Positions 35,330 through 47,552 are shown, counted from the first letter of the stretch. The stretch: 64,000 bases of DNA from Triglochin maritima (GCA_963682175.1 OY821787.1:22112501-22176500); one strand, 5' to 3'. The notes: generated by a model from the sequence alone, not told the origin. Translations and numbers: made by a program.

Positions 35330-37000
35330 TATGAAAACTATAACAACTAGGGTAACCCTCTCATCTTACTCATCAAGCCACTCTACATGGTTCTTCAAAC
35401 CCATGGACTCAAAATATATTTCACTTTTGGCTTGAGAAAAGGGTTTGGTGAATGGATCAGTTGTGTTTCTGTTTGTGTCCACCCATAACAAATTTATTTT
35501 TCATTCGTCGATGAAATGACGGGTGACAAAATACTTGCGATCCATGTACTTCACCTTGTGATATGATTTAGGATCCTTGATTTGTGAGAGAGAGACACAC
35601 TATTGTCGCAAAACAACTCTATAGGTCCTTCACTCGAGGGGACTACTCCGAGCTTTTCATAGATCTTCTTAATCCACACTCCTTACTTGCTCACCTCAGT
35701 GACAACCATCACTTCCGAAGCAGTGTTTTAGTCACCTGTAGTGGTCTATTTCCAGCTACGCCAACTCACGGCTACACCATTAAGAAGAAAGACATATCCC
35801 GATTAAGATCTCCTATCATCTGAATCACTCATGAAACTTGCATCCGAGTAGTCTTCGGCTACTAACTCCCTTTGTCCTCCATAAATAAGAAACTTATCTG
35901 GTCCGGTTACGGTACCTCAGAATATTCTTGACCGCAATTCAATGATCAGGACCTGTGTTGGATTGGTGACGGCTTGTCACACTCAGAGAATACGAGACAA
36001 AGTCTTGTGCAAGTCCTCGCGTACATGATTGATCGTAATGCAGAAGCATAAGGAACGTCTTTCATGTACTCTAAGTCTTTACGTGATATGACACGTTGAG
36101 ACTTCTTGAGTTGCAGCCCCATACTCAGTGGCACATTGCCTTTTTCGAGTTGTTCATATTGAACCTTTCCAAGACCTTGTCAATGTCTGTACGTTGACTT
36201 AGGACAATGAGTCTACGAGATCTATCGCTATATATCTTGATCCCCAAGATGTATTGAGCCTCGCCTATGTCTTTCATTGAAAATCCAGATTTCAACGAAC
36301 TTCTCGTTTGCTCTAGCAAAGGGATATGATTTCCCATGAGGAGTATGTCATCGACATACAAGATCAGAAACACTACGTGACTCCCACTGACCTTCTTGTA
36401 TATACAATGTTCTTCCTTGCTTTGGACAAAGTTAATCATTTTAATTGCTTTGTCAAAGCGCTTGTTCCAACTCCTCGATGCTTGCTTCAATCCATAAATG
36501 GATCGTTGAAGCTTGCATACTTTCTTACTATTCTTTGGATCTTCAAAACCTTGAGGTTGTACCATGTAAACGTCCTCCTCCAAGTTCCCTTTAAGGAACA
36601 TTGTTTTGACATCCATTTGCCATATTTCATAATCATGAAATGCAGCAATAGAGAGCATAATGCGAATAGATTTGAACATAGCAACCAGTCAGAAAATTTC
36701 ATCATAGTCAATTCCTTGAATTTGAGTGAAACCTTTCGCTACAAGCCTTGCCTAGTAGGTTGTTAAGTTCCCATCCATGTCCATCTTCCTTTTGAAAACC
36801 CATTTGTTTTGTACGACTTTCTTTCCTTGAGAAAGGTCAACCAAGTCCAATACTTGATTGTCATACATGGATTGTATTTCGGATTCCATGGCAATAAGTC
36901 ATTGTTTCGATTCTTTCCTTCATATTGCTTCCTGAAAGGTTGAGGGATCATTGATATCGAGTACCATGATCTCGTGAAGTCCCAAATAGCTATCACGCTT
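35330..37000 (-). pseudogene. K reverse transcriptase-RNase H
   Basis: The RT main frame (36125-36679) reads SIRIMLSIAAFHDYEIWQMD, DVYMVQPQGF, YGLKQASRSWNKRFD and an intact YVDD box in LILYVDDILLMGNH. The upstream fragment (about 36700-37000) has WVFKRKMDMDGN and ARLVAKGFTQIQGIDYDE. RNase H is nearly lost; only its C-terminus (TDPFTKPFSQ..MGLKNHVEW) is readable near 35380-35500. The lineage looks Tork-like. Confidence 0.8.
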
Positions 37001-37359
37001 CTTTCTTTTCCTCATTGACCTTCTAAGTCCTACTGGTTCTACGTGTGCTTCTCGAACTTCTTGCATAATTTCTTACGGATAAGTTTTTTATGCATTTTTT
37101 ATATTAAATTATACTTGATTTTGTTGAATTAGTGGAATCAAAATATCGGAAATGAAAAGAACTTCTTGAACGAACACTAAGCGGAGGTGATTGAGTTTCA
37201 CTCACAGTGGCTTGCAAAGGTTGCTCATTCATACTCCCACTAACCAAAGGAACCTCGGTTGGGTCTTCATGATCTTGAATGTTATCATTCACATCATGAT
37301 CTTGTAGAGTATTTTGAGTTTCCTCAAGCATAATTCTACTCCCACTACTTCTTGTACTT

Positions 37360-38601
37360 TCAAGAAATTCTTTCTCTAAAAAAATCTTTCCTCTCGACAA
37401 TCATTGGATTGGAGGTTTTATGCCAAAAGTAGTATCCTATTGTCTCTCGAGGATAACCTATAAAGAAGTACTTATCCGCTTTTGGTTGAAGTTTGGTCGA
37501 CATCAATCTTTTTACGTAGGCCTTAAAACCCCAAATCTTGAGAAACATGAGCTTGGGTATTTTACCACTCCACAACTTAAATTGCATTTTCTCTACAGAT
37601 TTGGATGGAACATTGTTTAGTGCGTAAGCCACAGCTTGTAGTGCATAAATCCGAAAGTAAAGTGGCAATTCAGCTTAACTCATCATTAATCGAAACATGT
37701 CGAGCAACATCCTATTCCTCCGTTCGGACACACCATTCCATTGAGGTGTACCGGGCAGAGCGAGTTGTGGTATAATATCGCATTCCTTGAGGAACGAGTC
37801 GAATTCGGTACTCAAGTACTCACCTCCACGATCGGTTCGTAGATATTTGATTTTCTTATTGAGTTGGTTCTCTACTTCATTCTTGAATTCTTTGAACTTG
37901 TCAAAGGATTTACTTTTGTTCTTCATAAGATAAATGTGATCTTAATGACTATAATAATCCATGAACATTATAAAGTACCTATATCCATCTCTTGCACTTC
38001 TACTCATTGGACCACATACGTCAGAATGTATCAAATCCAGCAAGTTACTTGCTCTTGGACCCTTCTTCTTGAAAGGCCGCTTGGTCGTTTTGCCTATAAG
38101 GAAATGTTCACATGTCTCCAATGACTTAAAATAAATTTGACCAAGAAGGTTAGCTTCTTGCAATTTCTTGATGTGTTTTTTAATGATGTGACCAAGGTGA
38201 TAGTGCCATAAGATTGTATCATTCATGTGAGTCATTTTGAGTCTTTTGTTATTGATGTTTAAGACTTGTCTATTATTTAATTCAAGCAAATAGAGTCCAT
38301 TTCTTATGGAAGCATTTGCATTGAAAATTCCATTCTTCGATAAAGACATGCAAAAGTTTGAAATGTTTATTACAAATCCATCCATATCTAAACATGATAT
38401 GAATATAATATTCCTACTAATCGAAGGTACATAATAGACATTCTTCAAACTTAAAATTAAACCGCCAGATAATGAAGATCCATGGAGCCTTCTGCAATCG
38501 CAGCGACACTTGCACCATTTCCGACCTTCTAAATCATCTCTCCTCTTGTGAGGTCCTTCGTATCCTTTAGTAGCTACACATTGGAAATTATGTGAGCACA
38601 A
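37360..38601 (-). pseudogene. K integrase with upstream gag-pre-integrase region
   Basis: 37942-38601 has NVYYVPSISRNIIF, LWHYHLGHIIKKHIKKLQ, TCEHFLIGK (where a CxxC pair is expected) and LDLIHSDVCGPM. 37675-37926 has KYLRTDRGGEYLSTEF and QWNGVSERRNRMLLDM, keeping the catalytic D and E. 37360-37668 is the C-terminal part with WGFKAYVKRL and YFFIGYP. Frame breaks fall near 37930 and 37670. Confidence 0.85.
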
Positions 38602-39545
38602 GATCTGGTATCAAGTACCCAATCATGGATAGAGGTGGCTAAATTTATTTCAATAACAAATATACCTTTGGCCTTTTTGGGGCGCTTATGCTCAGTCACT
38701 CCATTCTCAAGGTCCTCATTGTACTTGGGGCAGTTAGAGTGGATGTGTCCTTTTCCACCACAGTGGTAACACTCCGTGTTTGGAGTTGGGGATTTTGAAA
38801 ATTTTCCCCTTGAGGCTCTCGCACGAGGACCTCCTATTCCCTTGCCCTTGATTGACGCCTTTTTGGTTAATTTGCCCTCATCTTTACCCTTGGCGATCTT
38901 TCTATTTCCACCATAAAAAGCTAGGACATTCTTCTCCTTGTCTTTACCCATATCAACTTCAAAAGTTTTGAGAGCGTTATGAAGCTCCTCAAGACTCACC
39001 CCACTCTTACACACATGGTAATGCATGATAAAGTCCTTGTAGGACGGGGCTAGAGAGCCAAGAATCAAATCTTCCGTAATGTCTTTGGGCATCAGGGAAG
39101 AGAGTTTTTCTAACTTCTCGAGGTATCCTTGCATTGTGAGAAAATGCATGGTCACAAATGTTCCCTCCGCCATTGGACACCTTGTGAGTGCTATGGTGGT
39201 CTTATAGCGCTCCTTTTTAGTGCTATCCATAAACATTTTTGTGTGAGCTTCCATGGTCTTTTTGGGTTTTGAGTCCAAGTATTTCGCTTGAAACAAGCCA
39301 CCCATGGAGGCAAGCATGAGACCGTGAACTTGGTTCTCTTGGTCTTCCCACTTTGTTGCAGCCTCACGCTCAACATCGGTTGCATTCTCACTTAATTTTG
39401 GGCCTTCACCATCCAAAATGTGAGACAATTTTTCAAACTTTTACACAATGTTAGACTTGAGTTGCCAACTTATAAAGTTGGAGCCACCATTGGCTAGTGG
39501 ATGTTTTTCAATCTTGGATCGCACAATAGGTTGAATGTTCGACAT
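38574..39545 (-). pseudogene. K gag and protease start
   Basis: The start is taken at MSNIQPIVRSKIEKHPL (39545). One stop or frame break near 39430 precedes the long frame (39428-38574). That frame has EREAATKWEDQENQVHGLML, a zinc knuckle CYHCGGKGHIHSNC and the protease region HDWVLDTRSCAHI. The catalytic triplet reads DTR where DTG is expected. The leader to the right (39546-39900) is AT-rich with a TTTATTTATTTGCAG word. Confidence 0.8.
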
Positions 39546-39901
39546 GCTACAAAATAATTTATAAGGTTTTATCCCATTTTTTACGTTTATAAAATCTGTA
39601 CTGCAAATAAATAAATAAATAATTGTAGTCACACAAGATCCTATCATTCATAACACAAGCTAGCTAAGGATTATCACTTATGTCATTAACTCAAGTTAAG
39701 AAAACTTTTCTAGTCATAACCATTTTGAGAATTTGCAAACTCTTTGCATTTTTCAAACTTTTATGAATCTTGTTGTTTTAATTAAGAGGGAATTTGTCCC
39801 ATCTTCCCAAGGAAAAACTCTCTTTCTTAAAATCGACGAGGACTCAGGTTTTGTTAACAAAACTTAATTCATTTGATACGAGATACGATTGAACATTTTT
39901 T

Positions 39902-40846
39902 GGATAATATAGTACATAATATAAAGTGACTACCAACATTATAACATAGAAAAAATGATGGAACACTTTAAGGAAACCGGTCGACCGAATTCAACAGTAA
40001 CTTTTGAGTTTAAAAATGGTCAACCATATGAACAAGGGCTGGACATGCAGTTCAATCGAATTTATCAGGAGCTTTCTTGGTAAGGGAACCATCGACCGGT
40101 GTGATTCTCGGTTTGACGAAAATTATCAGAAACTTTCTTGGTAAGGGAACGGTCGATGACATGAAACACAGTTCGATCGAAATTATCAGGGACTTTTCTT
40201 GGCAACTGAACGGTCGACTGGATGGGTAGTTCGGTCGACCGTTTGCCCTGTGTTTGTGACTTTATTGATTTATTAATTTAGAGGTGGTTGCTAAATTAAT
40301 GGGTGGATTCAACCCATATTTATGTTGGAAGATGATGTGTCAAAAATGTGATTGGCAGAGATAAAAACTCCTATGGGTCATGGGATGTAGTTATGTGGGT
40401 TTTCTATATAAACCTCTCCTCCTTCCTTTTTGACATATGCAACTAGTACAAAAATTACAACTTTTTCTATCTTCTCTCCATCCATCCAATCTCTCTTATT
40501 GAGTGCTTGAGAGATTCAATCCTTGGTGTAATTGAAGGGGTTACTAGCTAGATTCTAACCTTGTATTAGATTTGATTGGCTAGCTTCAATCAGTCTAATT
40601 TTGTTTACAGTTTGGTGAACACTTGGAGAAAATTCCGCAGGCGATTCAGGGTGCAATTTGACTTTGAACGATTGAAAAGGGTTTGACAATCCTTTTAGGT
40701 ATGATTTTATATATGCATTTCAATGTTATGTGGTATATGTCTTATTGAAATGCCATAAGGGAGGTTTGTACATAGTTATTAGATAAATATGAAAAATGAT
40801 GTTGCTTATCTATATAAAAAACCCAAGCACGGGATGAAATCCTATG
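39902..40846 (+). repeat. K LTR tail in plus orientation
   Basis: It aligns with about 57485-58320 of the complete K LTR, with an ~80-bp deletion near 39950. It keeps CGGTCGACCG (about 39979 and 40231), many decayed forms and a TATA word at 40405-40412. The end reads GAAATCCTATG against GAAATCCAACA in the complete copy. Confidence 0.75.
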
Positions 40847-41051
40847 TCTCCTCCTACAACCAGAGATGGAGATTCCTCGAAGCTTTACAACGCAATGGAA
40901 GGTGATGGTTATTGTTGAACTCTAAGTTGAATGCATTCAAGGATTGGAATTGAACTTAGAGTGAATTTGATTGATGGTTGAGAGTTGGTGGAGCTTTGAA
41001 GACTTGGAGTTTGAGAGAATAAGAGTATGAAATATTTTTGGCAAGTAAAGT

Positions 41052-42902
41052 TGTAACGTGCCCGAAAATAGTGGAAAATTTAGACAATATAAAAGACCGT
41101 CAACGGTCAACACCGGGCACGTCACGAGACAACAAGATGAAATATATATATATATATATATAGATATAGATGCACGTGGGAGTCAAACATACAGACTGAC
41201 TGTGATTACAAACAAAAACTATACAACATGTAATCACCTCAAAACAAGAGACAAACAACTACAAGATCAGATCCCGGGGGCACCCTCCTCGGTCACCACC
41301 TCGACTCTAATGCTGCTCGCTACCTGAAATGCAAACAAACATGCCTGAGTTCCCTACTGGAACCCCGTATGCCAAACCTCCTCAAAATACAAAAAGGAAT
41401 TAAAGACAATGCAATGCAATCCACATGATCATCCACATCGGGTCCACAATAATACCCCTCTTCGCCTCCACGGTACTGAACCACTCCTGCCGCACAAGGG
41501 TCAAGTCAGTCCACCGCTGCCACACAAGGGTCAGACGGCACCACTGCTCCCACAAGCACCGTAGGAAGGCCCCCCATTACTACGCCGCCGCACAAGGAAC
41601 GAGCCAGCCCGCCAAATGCACAACTCGGGCCAGACGACAACCGCTGCTCCCCCAAGCACCGCCAGACGCGCACCCTGCCGGAACATCCTCAGCCTACCGA
41701 CAAACCCCAGCAAACAACCCAAGGTTTACGCAATCATCTCTTACACCCCGTACGATATGAGAGGCTCAACCATAATACGCCCTCGTCGAAGGTGAAATCC
41801 GTCGCTCCCAAGGCCGGTAATCGACCGTCGCCTCAAAGCCGGTAGTCAACCTAAACTCGACGGCTCGCGTGTGGATAAATCCACCAACCTGCGGCAGATC
41901 GGTCGACCGCTACAAGCACACCGGTCGACCGGTCTTCCGCACAGTACTCAGTACTGTACAAACAAGCATTCGGTCGAACCACGTCAACCGAATTACCGAC
42001 CAATCGGTCGAAGAAAAGTCATCTAGCGGTCGACCGTTTGGATGGTCTACGCTATACAATATTTATAATATATATATCCGACCGGTCGAACCAAGGGTCC
42101 GTTCAACCGATAACAGGGATTCTCAGCATTTTGCCTAAGTGATATTCGGTCGACCGGAACGACCGAAATATCATAGGCACTCTACTGCTTGATTAAAATG
42201 CTCAGTCGGTCGACCGTTTTGATGGTCAAAGCTCCCAACCGACTTACCATCGAATAGATCGGTCGAACCAGGTTAAGGGTGCTCGACCGTTTAATAAGTC
42301 AAAACCCCAACCGACCTATTCTCATTGTTTCGGTCGACCGGCGAAGTGGATCCGTTCGACCGATAACAACATCTAACCCTTTTTCCCGCGAAATCTGGCA
42401 TAACGGTCGACCGTCCTCAGACATCGTTCAACCGTTTGCGGGTGCAAAACAATATAATAATAGAATCGGTCGACTGCCCATAGGCACCGGTCAACCGATT
42501 GTCGTCTTCAACCTCTGAATAGGTTGCAATCCGACGGGGAATTCTACACCAACGTCTATCCCCAACACCCACAAAGCTTATGTGAGTTATAATGAAGACT
42601 TGACATATCTTTTTGAAGTTCGTGGAAGCCTCCCAAGCTTTGGCAAGCCCAACCCAACTTCTTCTCCTTCTCCTCCTCTTCTTATCCTTCTCCCCGACCT
42701 TCAGTCCGATGATTGCATCTCACACTCGATGGAAATCGTCAAGGATGAAGAAAACGTTTTTGTTAGCTCTTACCCCTCTATATATAGCCAAAACCCAAAT
42801 CTTATCCTCAACTCCACCTCACTCTTTACTGTTCACGACTTAATTAAGGGTTTATTAGGTTTAGTTTAGGTTAATTAGGGTGTTTAGATTAAGGTTATTA
42901 CA
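41052..42902 (-). mobile_element. Gypsy solo LTR (G), Del/Tekay-like
   Basis: This 1851-bp LTR starts TGTAACGTGCCCG and ends GGTTATTACA, flanked by the perfect duplication AAAGT (41047-41051 and 42903-42907). The head resembles the TR-GAG LTR head, including the shared word GGAACCCCGTATG / GGAAACCCCGTATG, so the two families are related. A TATATA word lies at 42779-42784 near the minus-strand LTR start. There is no interior. Confidence 0.85.
41901..42490. repeat. CGGTCGACCG array in solo LTR G
   Basis: Seven exact GGTCGACCG words lie near 41901, 41922, 42027, 42147, 42205, 42330 and 42404. Variants include CGGTCGAACC and CGGTCAACCG. On the element strand they lie downstream of the TATA word, so they would be transcribed, unlike in the S LTRs. 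Confidence 0.85.
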
Positions 42903-44199
42903 AAAGTATTGATTGTGTTTCGTTAATGAAGCTTTTATAGCCTTCAAAGCAAATAGAGCCGTTACGATAAATTGGTGAGATTTGGACCAATGAGAAGCAA
43001 GAAATAACTTAAGCTCGGGCAGATTTCAGGATTGGTTCGGTCAACCAGGGAACAAACGGTCGTTCAAAACAATGTGAAAGACTTGGTCAGAATGAAGTCT
43101 TCGGTTGACCGAATATTATTCAGATAATCGTTCACAACCTTCTAGTAACTTTTTCTAATTTTGACCAACTAAATTTGGTTCACCGAATACAATTCGGTCC
43201 ACTATGGAAAGATGGACAATAAGGAATGGACAACCTCTGATGACCACGTTCGGTCGACCGCATGGTATTCGGTAGATCGAAGTAAGTGTGAGTTTTCTGT
43301 TGACAATTGTGGCTTAAAAGTTGGTTAACATGTAACAGTCAAATGCCACGTAGGAAAGAGTCGTTGCGTTGATTAGCAACAAAGGATTAGGTGAACCGAA
43401 GAAGGTTCAGTAGACCATTTTGGGACATTTCAAAATGTGTTGCTAGATGATAAAAAAAAACTGCTGTTGAAAACTCTCAACGGATTTGTTTCCACGTTGG
43501 CCAATAGGTTCTGGTCGATAGGATTAAAAACAAAGTTTAAGTTTAGATGATTGATTGCAATTCGGTAGACCGAATCAAGAATTTAAGGGAATGTCCGAAT
43601 ACTACTAAGTAGATGGAATCGGTTGACCGCTATACATTCGGTAGTTCGAAACAGGAATTCCAGGGAAAGTCAAATGCTATTGAGTAGATGGAATTGGTTT
43701 CCCACTAAACATTCAGTAGTTCGAAACAGGAATTCTAGGGAAGGTCTTAATGCTACTGAGTAGATGGTAACGATGCACCGAAAGGGACTCGGTCATCTGT
43801 TGGGGTTAGGTTTGAACATATGGTCGACCAACAAAGACGGATTATCCTTTTGTGCATCAAGTGTATATTTGATCTTATGACTCAAATAAATAGAAAATTA
43901 CAAGTTAAGTCCTTGAGCTTTGATTACAAGTCTTGAGGCTTAATCTTGAAGTTGATTAGTCCTTTGGTTTGAGCACCTACAATGTTAAGAATATACAATA
44001 TATATGCAATTTGACATTATGATGTGTTAATTGGAGTTGTGCATAATATTAGTTTGTTAATCATCAAAATTAAGAGTAATGAGGCCAAAAGGCCAACAAA
44101 TTGTTGTTGATGAGTTTTGTGCAAAATATTGTTTATGTTTTGTGAGTATGTATTTGAATATTTTTATTGTTTATTAATTTGTCTTCATTTTTATATGTT

Positions 44200-45210
44200 A
44201 GGTAGATTTTGTACACTCACAGTAACGAGTTCCAATATTGATTTTGTTCTAGTTTTTTTCGATGGGGTTGTTCAATTCAGAGATGGCAATCTAAAATACG
44301 AAGGTGATTACAGATGGATGATTAATAATACACAAGGAATGTGACATGAAATTTCTATGAAGAAGTTTGCGCAATTTGGGGTTCTCCAAAAGAAGTGTTT
44401 GATTTGATATTAACATGCAAATGACCACAATATCAAAGCACATATATGATGTTATCTTCATTTGATAGCACGAAGACCATTGTATTGTTTTTTCAGAAAC
44501 AACCCAAACTTTATCCTACTTTAGAAAGAAGTTAGTTGATTGAGGATTATCAAGTGATGCGACTAACATCTAGCCAATATGAAGCAGGTCCTTCATCCTC
44601 AATTGCTAACTTTGTATTTAAGCCATCATAGAATCACATCACACACCAATGGATTTTGGTATTATTATGAAGCACACATAGTAAAGTTTGAATCTTTCAT
44701 AGGATAGACAAGTTGAATAAGCATACAATGATGAGACAAATGGTGGTGAGATAGAGGGTGAGATCGATGGTCAAGAGATAAACATTGATGATGTAGATCC
44801 AACACCATTTCCAGAGTTGCAGAACATGTTTTTCATATGATAGATGAAGTGAATCGAGAACCTTATAACAATGTACATGAGGCCATCATCAGCAATGATT
44901 TGTCGTCATTGCCACCACTATCATATTTGAGGCACTTGCCAGACATAGATCCTAATGAGAATTATATTCAAGATTCGGTGATTGAGAATGTTGTACACCG
45001 AATTGGTCCACAAATGAAGTTCCTAACTATGAAGATGGACATGGTTATTGGTTGCATAGAACTTTTTCTACAAAAGAAGATTTTTAAATCTTTTAAAAGA
45101 TTGGCATATGCCAAAAAATGATAGTGTCCGGGAAGAAGTTATTTACAATTTGTTGTATGAAGAAATGCGCGATTGGAGAATACATGCATCTTACAATGAA
45201 TAGAAAGAAT
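44200..45210 (+). pseudogene. MULE-like transposase N-terminal remnant
   Basis: Frames on the plus strand read VFFDGVVQFRDGNLKYEGDY, then FYEEVCAIWGSPKEVFDLIL and later WHMPKNDSVREEV..DWRIHASYNE. This order resembles the N-terminal part of Mutator-like transposases. At least three frame changes and several stops break it. A 94-aa frame at 44837-45121 covers part in the wrong frame. The catalytic region is not present. The family call is tentative. Confidence 0.4.
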
Positions 45211-45636
45211 GCTTAAGGGAAGAAAATTCCAAAGAGAATACATGCATCTTATGACCGAGGACGAAAAGAATTCGAAACACAAATTGAGAATCTGAAATTT
45301 CAATTAAATATAGAAATTGGTGGGGAAGATGGGGTTGGCGACCCCTTTTCGCTCCAACGAAAAACGATATCTCGGATACCATTTTCTGTTTCATGAAAAG
45401 GGTATCCGTGATGTCATTTTCATTAAACATGTAAAGTGAACGACATACGTGATGTCGTTTTTAACGTAATAAAAAGGTACTAGATGTGCCATTTATTTGC
45501 CTCATATTTTGCGAAATAAGTTTCTCAACCGTATATTCTTCCAATTTTCTTTTTTTGATGATTATTTTGACAATTTTCCTTCATAATTTGAATAATACTA
45601 ATTTGCCGCAACATGCTAGTGTTTAAATAGACAAAT

Positions 45637-46270
45637 CGATGTTCACGTAGGCGATTGCCCGTCGGCGTGGTCGCCTGGGCGACCACCGCCTTTCACCCAG
45701 CAAAGCTGGGCGAAACGGGCGGTCGCCTCGCGTAGGCGATAGCCGTTGGAGGCATTCCTAGGCGATAGCCGTTTGGATTCTCGACCACCTAGGCGGTAGC
45801 CGTTGGAGTCAACCACCGATGGACATCGACGAGCAATATGTCCAATCCGAACGAGAACCACTGCGACGACTCTGATGGTGGTGGAGGATATGATATGATT
45901 CTCAGTTGGACGTTAGATCAATGTATCCAATGGAATTAGTTAGTTAGCTTGTAATTCTAATTTCTCTTTTATCTGCTATTGTATGAACTCTGAGTTACCT
46001 TTGTAATCATACTACAAAGCAATAAATTGTATACCTAAGTGTTTAGGTGGGTAGAGGGGGTGCCTAGTGAGGCCTTGGTCGAGGAACTAGGTGTCTTTTT
46101 GATGCCTAAACATGTATGGCATTTTTAGATAATATTTGTGCATTTTTTCCTATTTTTCCTGATTTTCCTGATTTTTTAATCTATTTTATCAAATTTAATT
46201 GAATTAAAATAAAAAAAAGACCGCCCAGCGACCGGTCGCACCCGGTCGCCTGGGCGTTACCTGAACACTG
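45637..46270. mobile_element. hAT-like non-autonomous element
   Basis: This 634-bp element is flanked by the perfect 8-bp duplication AGACAAAT (45629-45636 and 46271-46278), the hAT length. The imperfect terminal repeats are CGATGTTCACG and CAGTGTTCAGG. Both ends are rich in GGTCGCCTGGGCG-type words, and a near-repeat of TAGGCGATAGCCGTTGGA recurs at 45730-45810. There is no transposase. Confidence 0.75.
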
Positions 46271-46278
46271 AGACAAAT

Positions 46279-47158
46279 CATGAAATATTTTACTATGCAT
46301 ATATATCTTATAAATAATATTATATCTTATTGTATGAACACGATTGTGGATGTAAGACGGATATCCTATCCTAGAACGTATATTATTAGAATCAGATGTA
46401 CCAATATCCGTATTCTCATTTGCAAATTCCCAGATAGTTGTAATCAGGTGTGAATATGGTTACACATATGTTTGATATATCGAATACAAATAGAAGGATT
46501 CCCGGATATCGAACATCCACTGACACCCCTACATTTGACTAAGCTATACAAATTTTCATGGTAATTAACAAGGATATTTTGGACCCCCTTTAAAAATTCT
46601 TGGGCCCCCACTGGCTGAATGAGTAAATGAGAGAGCCAAACAGCTCGTGAGCATTTGACAAGCCAAGCAAGAGCCACATATTCTGCTTGACTCGAGTAAC
46701 GATCAACAGAAAAAATAAAAAAGCCAAGTTGGAGCTGAGACTACACCCCCAAACTCAGCTCATTTACAATCGTAGCACAATCATGCCAACAACATTGTTT
46801 TGTAATTTTCTTGTGCGAGACACACACATATATATTATATATGGTAGTACAGTTTCCACTAAGTTATGATCGTTCAAAATCGTTCTCAACGGTCGTTTGA
46901 TTAAACATTTTTGGTTCCTCAAATCGATCTCGGTCCTTTACTACTTTTTATCCTTTAAATCGATCTCAACTATTCGTTGATTAAGTTTTTTTTCTCTCAC
47001 AAATCGATCTTGGTCATCTATTATTTTCAGTCCCTTAAATAATCTTAACCATTCATTAATTAATAATTTTGGCCCTTAAAATCATTCTTGACCGTTTATT
47101 AAGATCCCACTGAGTCCACAATTTTTTTTAATTTGTCCTTCTGAAGCAATCAACTACA
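46279..47158. other. Intergenic stretch with a decayed minisatellite
   Basis: 46874-47105 is a diverged tandem array of alternating ~36 and ~44-bp units anchored by AAATCGATCTCGGTC-like words. The rest, including an ATATCCG-rich patch near 46400-46510, shows no gene. Confidence 0.55.
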
Positions 47159-47163
47159 TTTTT

Positions 47164-47552
47164 TGTTAGCAATCTACGATTGAATCTACAGGTTCAGAAT
47201 TACCTTTGGTGGAGAGAACCTGTGGTAGCGGAATGGATCGACGATCACCTCACGGAATCCTCTAGAGCACCGGTCGGTCTTCTACTCTCTTGGAGAAGAA
47301 GCACGAGTCCACAACCCAAGAGTCTACGGATTGGCTTGGTGGATGTAGAGGGACGAATGGGAGAGAGGGAGAGGGCGGCTAGGGTTAGGGTGGAGGCTAG
47401 GGTTTGCACACAAGAAAATTAGTCCATCCAATGGGAGGCTCCCCTCCTTATATAGATGACCCCACCCTAAACCCTAATGCGCAGCCAATGAGAGTGCGCC
47501 ACATGTCAGTGCTTTAGGCAAACATCATCTTAATCCTTAGATTAATCCAATA
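47164..47552 (-). repeat. M 3' LTR
   Basis: This 389-bp LTR has a minus-strand TATATAAG at 47448-47455. Telomere-box words (AAACCCTAA, GGTTAGGGT) occur in the LTR. The PPT (minus AAGTGGGAGA, 47553-47562) adjoins it. Confidence 0.9.

Larger units (their letters stand above)
34691..40846 (-). mobile_element. Copia element K with inverted interior
   Basis: The element sits in the S 5' LTR with the duplication TCTCC at 34686-34690 and 40847-40851. Its left end is the LTR start TGAAAGGAATG and its right end an LTR tail, both plus-oriented. Yet gag, protease, integrase, RT and the second LTR head (35283 leftward) lie on the minus strand. The interior, from about 34863 to about 39900, has therefore been inverted, with loss of the 5' LTR tail and primer site. 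A family copy of the LTR, unrearranged, is at 56604-58320. Confidence 0.75.
19864..44098 (-). mobile_element. Sirevirus-like copia element S, host of a multi-layer nest
   Basis: Once later insertions are removed, the minus strand reads 5' LTR (44098 to about 34641, in pieces), gag (34640-33606), protease (about 32040), integrase (31789-30700), RT (30330-29774), RT-RNase H (22466-21738), then an env-like ORF (20973-19864). CQFLGKSLVSWFSKKQNNVA and VARLEAIRMLLAYASY are Sirevirus-type signatures, and an env-like ORF after pol is a known Sirevirus trait. The insertions are 22472-29768, 32104-33605, 34691-40846 and 41052-42902. No 3' LTR is recognisable at the left end. The bases right of the 5' LTR are aattg. 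Confidence 0.75.
40847..44098 (-). repeat. S 5' LTR, outer part, split by a gypsy solo LTR
   Basis: The minus strand starts TGTTGGCCTTTTGGCC at 44098 and runs to 40847, minus the insertion 41052-42902. It has a minus-strand TATAAAAG at 42932-42939, with decayed palindromes (exact at about 43254) between 43030 and 43830 upstream of it. With the piece at 34641-34690 it makes a 1.45-kb LTR, matching the family length of 1.38-1.50 kb. Confidence 0.8.
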
